A stretch of DNA of 64,000 nt from Paenibacillus_V sp046244365 (GTDB lineage Bacteria; Bacillota; Bacilli; Paenibacillales; NBRC-103111), in the NCBI RefSeq assembly GCF_046244365.1, contig NZ_CP176395.1:1550001-1614000 (forward strand). Reading direction: 5' to 3'. Under the pieces are notes generated by a model that saw only the letters and a program-made list of their open reading frames with translations, ran no database searches and was not told the DNA's origin. The position numbers and the translations under genes were made by a program. Below are positions 61,383 to 64,000 of this stretch, one piece after another; the first letter of the stretch is position 1, and each line of letters opens with the position of its first letter.

Positions 61383-62273
61383 GTGAGACAGAGCGTAGGC
61401 GTTCGAATGTTCAATGTTTATAATATCATGTTCATGATCTTCTTAAGTGTGATTACGATCTATCCCTATTTGAACCAGCTTGCCGTTTCTTTGAATGATG
61501 GGGAGGACACGATATTCGGCGGTATTACGTTATTTCCAAGAGTATTCACCTGGGAAAATTATCGTACGGTTTTTACGAATGCGGGTTTTCTTGATTCCTT
61601 GATGATTTCTTTTCTCCGAGTCGTCTCGGGAACAGCTTTAGGGATTCTGTTAATAACAGGCGCGGCTTATGCCTTGACGAAAAAAGATCTTCCTGGCAGG
61701 AATTTCCTGATTAACTTTCTGATTATCCCGACCTTCATTTCTGGAGGGTTGATCCCAACGTATATGTTGTACCGGTATTTGTATTTGATGAATAATTTTC
61801 TTGTTTATGTGATTCCGATGGCTTTTGTTTTTTACTATATGATCATCGTTCGCACCTATTTTCAGTCGATACCGAAAAGCCTGGAAGAGTCAGCGTTAAT
61901 CGATGGCGCCAATGAAATGCAGATTATGTTTAAAATTATGATTCCGCTTTCAATGCCGGTTATGGCGACGGTGACGTTATGGCTGGCTGTGGCGCACTGG
62001 AATGACTGGACGACCTCGCTTTATTTTATAACGAAAAAAAATCTCTACACGCTGCAATTTATTATGTACAAGGTGGTCAAGGAAGCGGAGCTTGTGAATG
62101 AAATGGCAAAGGCAAGTGCAATGTCCGGAGGCGGCGCGCAGTCCTTTAAGGTTACCGCAGAATCCGTGAAGGCTGCCACCCTTATTGTGGCAACGCTTCC
62201 TATCGTCTTGCTCTATCCCTTTCTGCAGAAATATTTTATCCAAGGTATCATGATTGGCGCCGTTAAAGAGTAG
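61383..62273 (+). CDS. Sugar ABC transporter permease, YtcP/LplC type
   Basis: The protein of 296 residues is a MalG-like permease with six membrane segments. The coupling loop is LEESALIDGANEMQIMFKIMIPLSMP near residue 165. It starts with GTG at 61383; AAAGGAGCAG lies upstream. It follows the LplB-type permease by 12 bp and would form the channel with it. Confidence 0.92.
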   Translation: MRQSVGVRMFNVYNIMFMIFLSVITIYPYLNQLAVSLNDGEDTIFGGITLFPRVFTWENYRTVFTNAGFLDSLMISFLRVVSGTALGILLITGAAYALTKKDLPGRNFLINFLIIPTFISGGLIPTYMLYRYLYLMNNFLVYVIPMAFVFYYMIIVRTYFQSIPKSLEESALIDGANEMQIMFKIMIPLSMPVMATVTLWLAVAHWNDWTTSLYFITKKNLYTLQFIMYKVVKEAELVNEMAKASAMSGGGAQSFKVTAESVKAATLIVATLPIVLLYPFLQKYFIQGIMIGAVKE

Positions 62274-62314
62274 GTTGCGCTGGATATAACACCTCAAGGT
62301 GTTTATCATATTTC

Positions 62315-62477
62315 AGGGCGTGTCTGAATGCTCCGAGGGGAACAGATTTTGCCGAATTTTCGTTCCATGCAAGGCGCGTTTGTGAAGGCGTACCGGGGGT
62401 ACGTCGAGCAAACGGAACGAAGCAGGGGGCGAAAAGGCGGTGAAAGATGACCCCGAGTGAGTGTTCAGACACGCCCT
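62315..62477. repeat. 163-bp element with 14-bp perfect inverted termini
   Basis: The ends are AGGGCGTGTCTGAA (62315-62328) and TTCAGACACGCCCT (62464-62477), exact inverted copies. Inside, CGTTCC, GTTTG and GCGTACC pair with GGTACG, CAAAC and GGAACG, so the whole element folds into a long hairpin. It lies between two genes of the sugar operon and encodes no protein. It resembles a MITE or a dispersed intergenic palindromic repeat. Confidence 0.85.
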
Positions 62478-62509
62478 CAATAAAGGAAATGGAAAGGGGA
62501 AGGGGTTCA

Positions 62510-64000
62510 ATGGGTTCTATGAAACGAAGCTTTGCCAAACCGGTTGGTCTGTTTCTTGCTGTCGCCATGATGGGCAGTCTGTTTGCAGGCTGTACGTCAG
62601 ATGGAAGCAAAAAGGAGGGGTCGCCGTCACCATCAGGTTCATCAACAAGCCCACAAGCATCTGCGCCTGCGGGGTATACGCCTACGAAGGAGCTTCAGCT
62701 TACCATCTGGAATACGCAAGGGACGGATGTGCAGGCGGTCGAGAAACCGAAGGAGGATATTCCCGGCGACTGGCTTGCCGCAAAAACAAAGGTGAAAATC
62801 AAAGAGTTTTACGGAAATGGCGGGCAGCAGTGGGAACCGAAGCTGACGGCGCTTGTGGCCGGCGGCAATTTGCCGAACCTCGTGCTCACCCAGTCCAAAC
62901 AAGGACCGGCTCATCATGCCAAGCTGCATGAAGGCAATTTGAACTGGGAGCTGACGCCGGAGATGCTCCAGAAATACGCTCCCGACGTATGGAAGTCGGT
63001 TCCGAAATATATTTGGGATTCGATCAAGATAGACGGCAAAATATATGGTGTTCCTTTCAATCTGACAGTGGATAAAGAGATAGATGCGACATTAAGCGAT
63101 AAATTTGTGGATTCATTCTCGTCGCCGAAAGAGCGCTTGACTTGGTCGGGCAACGGAAGCAGTGGCATGGCCATCAGAGATGATATTCTGAAAAAGCTTG
63201 TACCAACGGCAAAGGATTATTCGGAAATTATGAGTCTGATCAAAGCGAATAATGCGCCGATCGGAGACAAGATGATCTTGCCGATCAAATCAACGGCAGA
63301 GTACAAGAAGCTGATGTATGACATCCGGGATATGGGGCTTAAAGAAGGGAACAAGCCGGTCTATTCCTTCGGATACGACGGCGGCGATAACTGGTTGGCT
63401 CTGTCTGTGCTCGGAGCGGAAATGTTAGGGTATAAAGGCGAGTATTACTATTCGGGGTTTATGAATATCCCGAAGAAGAAGATGGAATTCGGTTATGAGA
63501 ACCCTGTCATCAAGCAAGCAGGGAGCATCAATAACCAGATGATTAACGATAAGGTCATTGATCCGGAGTCACTGGTGCATAACTCGGAAAAGTTTAAAGA
63601 GAAGGTCATGACCGGTCAATATGCGATTATTGTCCCGGCCTGGGTAGGCGGGATTGATAAGGTGAACCAAGAGTTGGAGAAATCCGGGAAAACCTATCAT
63701 TATGTTCCTTTCTTTACGCAGGTTCCACAGCTTCCGGAATTTCCGGCGTTTAAGGAAGGACCGCCTACGTTCAATGAAACGTTATCGTTATTGAAAACGT
63801 TGAAGGAAGATGAAGTCCCGCAGGTGCTGAATTGGATCAACACGCAGTTCACCAAGGAATGGGAAGAGATCAGGTTCTGGGGGACCAAGGAAGCGGCGTT
63901 ATATACGAAGAACGCCGATGGCACACGGACGTTCAAAGATGAGAACATGCAAAAGCTTTTGGTCGATGGGGATTTGAAGGCGATGGATTGGCGGGACGCG
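62510..64000 (+). CDS. Sugar-binding lipoprotein of the ABC transporter (runs off the edge)
   Basis: The frame stays open for 497 codons to the window end. The N-terminus (MGSMKRSF, then a hydrophobic stretch) ends in the lipobox LFAGC, followed by a Ser/Pro-rich linker and a family-1 extracellular solute-binding domain (ELQLTIWNTQGTDV, GGNLPNLVLTQS, IDGKIYGVPFNL). AAGGGG lies four bases before ATG 62510; ATG 62519 is also possible. It is of the LplA/YtcQ type. It delivers the sugar to the two permeases; the ATPase would be shared and encoded elsewhere (MsmX type). A 163-bp repeat separates it from the permease gene. Confidence 0.92.
   Translation, partial: MGSMKRSFAKPVGLFLAVAMMGSLFAGCTSDGSKKEGSPSPSGSSTSPQASAPAGYTPTKELQLTIWNTQGTDVQAVEKPKEDIPGDWLAAKTKVKIKEFYGNGGQQWEPKLTALVAGGNLPNLVLTQSKQGPAHHAKLHEGNLNWELTPEMLQKYAPDVWKSVPKYIWDSIKIDGKIYGVPFNLTVDKEIDATLSDKFVDSFSSPKERLTWSGNGSSGMAIRDDILKKLVPTAKDYSEIMSLIKANNAPIGDKMILPIKSTAEYKKLMYDIRDMGLKEGNKPVYSFGYDGGDNWLALSVLGAEMLGYKGEYYYSGFMNIPKKKMEFGYENPVIKQAGSINNQMINDKVIDPESLVHNSEKFKEKVMTGQYAIIVPAWVGGIDKVNQELEKSGKTYHYVPFFTQVPQLPEFPAFKEGPPTFNETLSLLKTLKEDEVPQVLNWINTQFTKEWEEIRFWGTKEAALYTKNADGTRTFKDENMQKLLVDGDLKAMDWRDA

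Overview
The window looks like chromosomal DNA of a spore-forming, Gram-positive bacterium of the Paenibacillaceae (Paenibacillus, Cohnella or a close relative). The evidence is moderately high GC, strong GGAGG-type ribosome binding sites with frequent GTG and TTG starts, SAM-I and T-box leaders, a Ger spore germinant receptor, ytxC, a LiaFSR module, and YesN/YesM two-component systems beside Lpl/Ytc-type sugar ABC transporters. I see no rRNA, tRNA, CRISPR array, prophage or insertion-sequence transposase.

Layout. 1-3.5 kb: a DUF3905-like gene cut by the window edge, a DUF3055-like gene, an HRDC-domain protein and a CorA transporter with a long leader. 3.6-6.2 kb: SAM riboswitch, metA (acetyl-CoA type) and metI. 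6.5-11.7 kb: an EAL protein, a WYL regulator with a DinB protein, mqnC (futalosine route to menaquinone), a small unknown protein and OsmC. 11.9-18.0 kb: an iron-siderophore locus with three Fur-type boxes, comprising a Btr-like AraC regulator, a nitroreductase and a YclNOPQ-type ABC importer. 18.1-20.0 kb: a HAD phosphatase and ytxC. 20.1-24.7 kb: two adjacent threonyl-tRNA synthetase genes, each behind its own T-box. 24.8-27 kb: a 3D-domain protein, a 43-residue SASP-like gene, a repeat-rich spacer and an unknown gene. 27-31.9 kb: an ammonium transporter under a GlnR/TnrA box, liaFSR and a secreted protein. 32-38.4 kb: YugN-like protein, HtrA protease with an OmpR-family regulator and kinase downstream, ispH and a DUF2062 protein. 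38.4-45.1 kb: aroF and a ger cluster (A, C, small membrane protein, B, plus a divergent second B gene). 45.1-50.4 kb: a PhyH-HEAT fusion, a GS I-beta-like glutamine synthetase behind a GlnR/TnrA box, an XRE regulator and a GH109-like oxidoreductase. 50.6-56.7 kb: thpR, an amino-sugar cluster (NagB-like, PIG-L deacetylase, divergent AraC), serC and a decayed metal ABC permease. 56.9-64 kb: a visibly AT-richer sugar-uptake locus (YesN, YesM, two permeases, binding lipoprotein running off the edge), containing a 163-bp inverted-repeat element.

Functional themes are nutrient sensing and uptake (methionine, iron, nitrogen, sugars, amino sugars), envelope stress (LiaFSR, HtrA with its two-component system) and sporulation/germination. 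The most unusual items are the mosaic relation of the two ThrRS proteins, the PhyH-HEAT fusion, five tandem AAGCG octamers in the aroF leader, the 21-bp-spaced direct repeat beside the AraC/PIG-L genes, and the 163-bp element inside the sugar operon. I found no clear wholly new defence or biosynthetic system.
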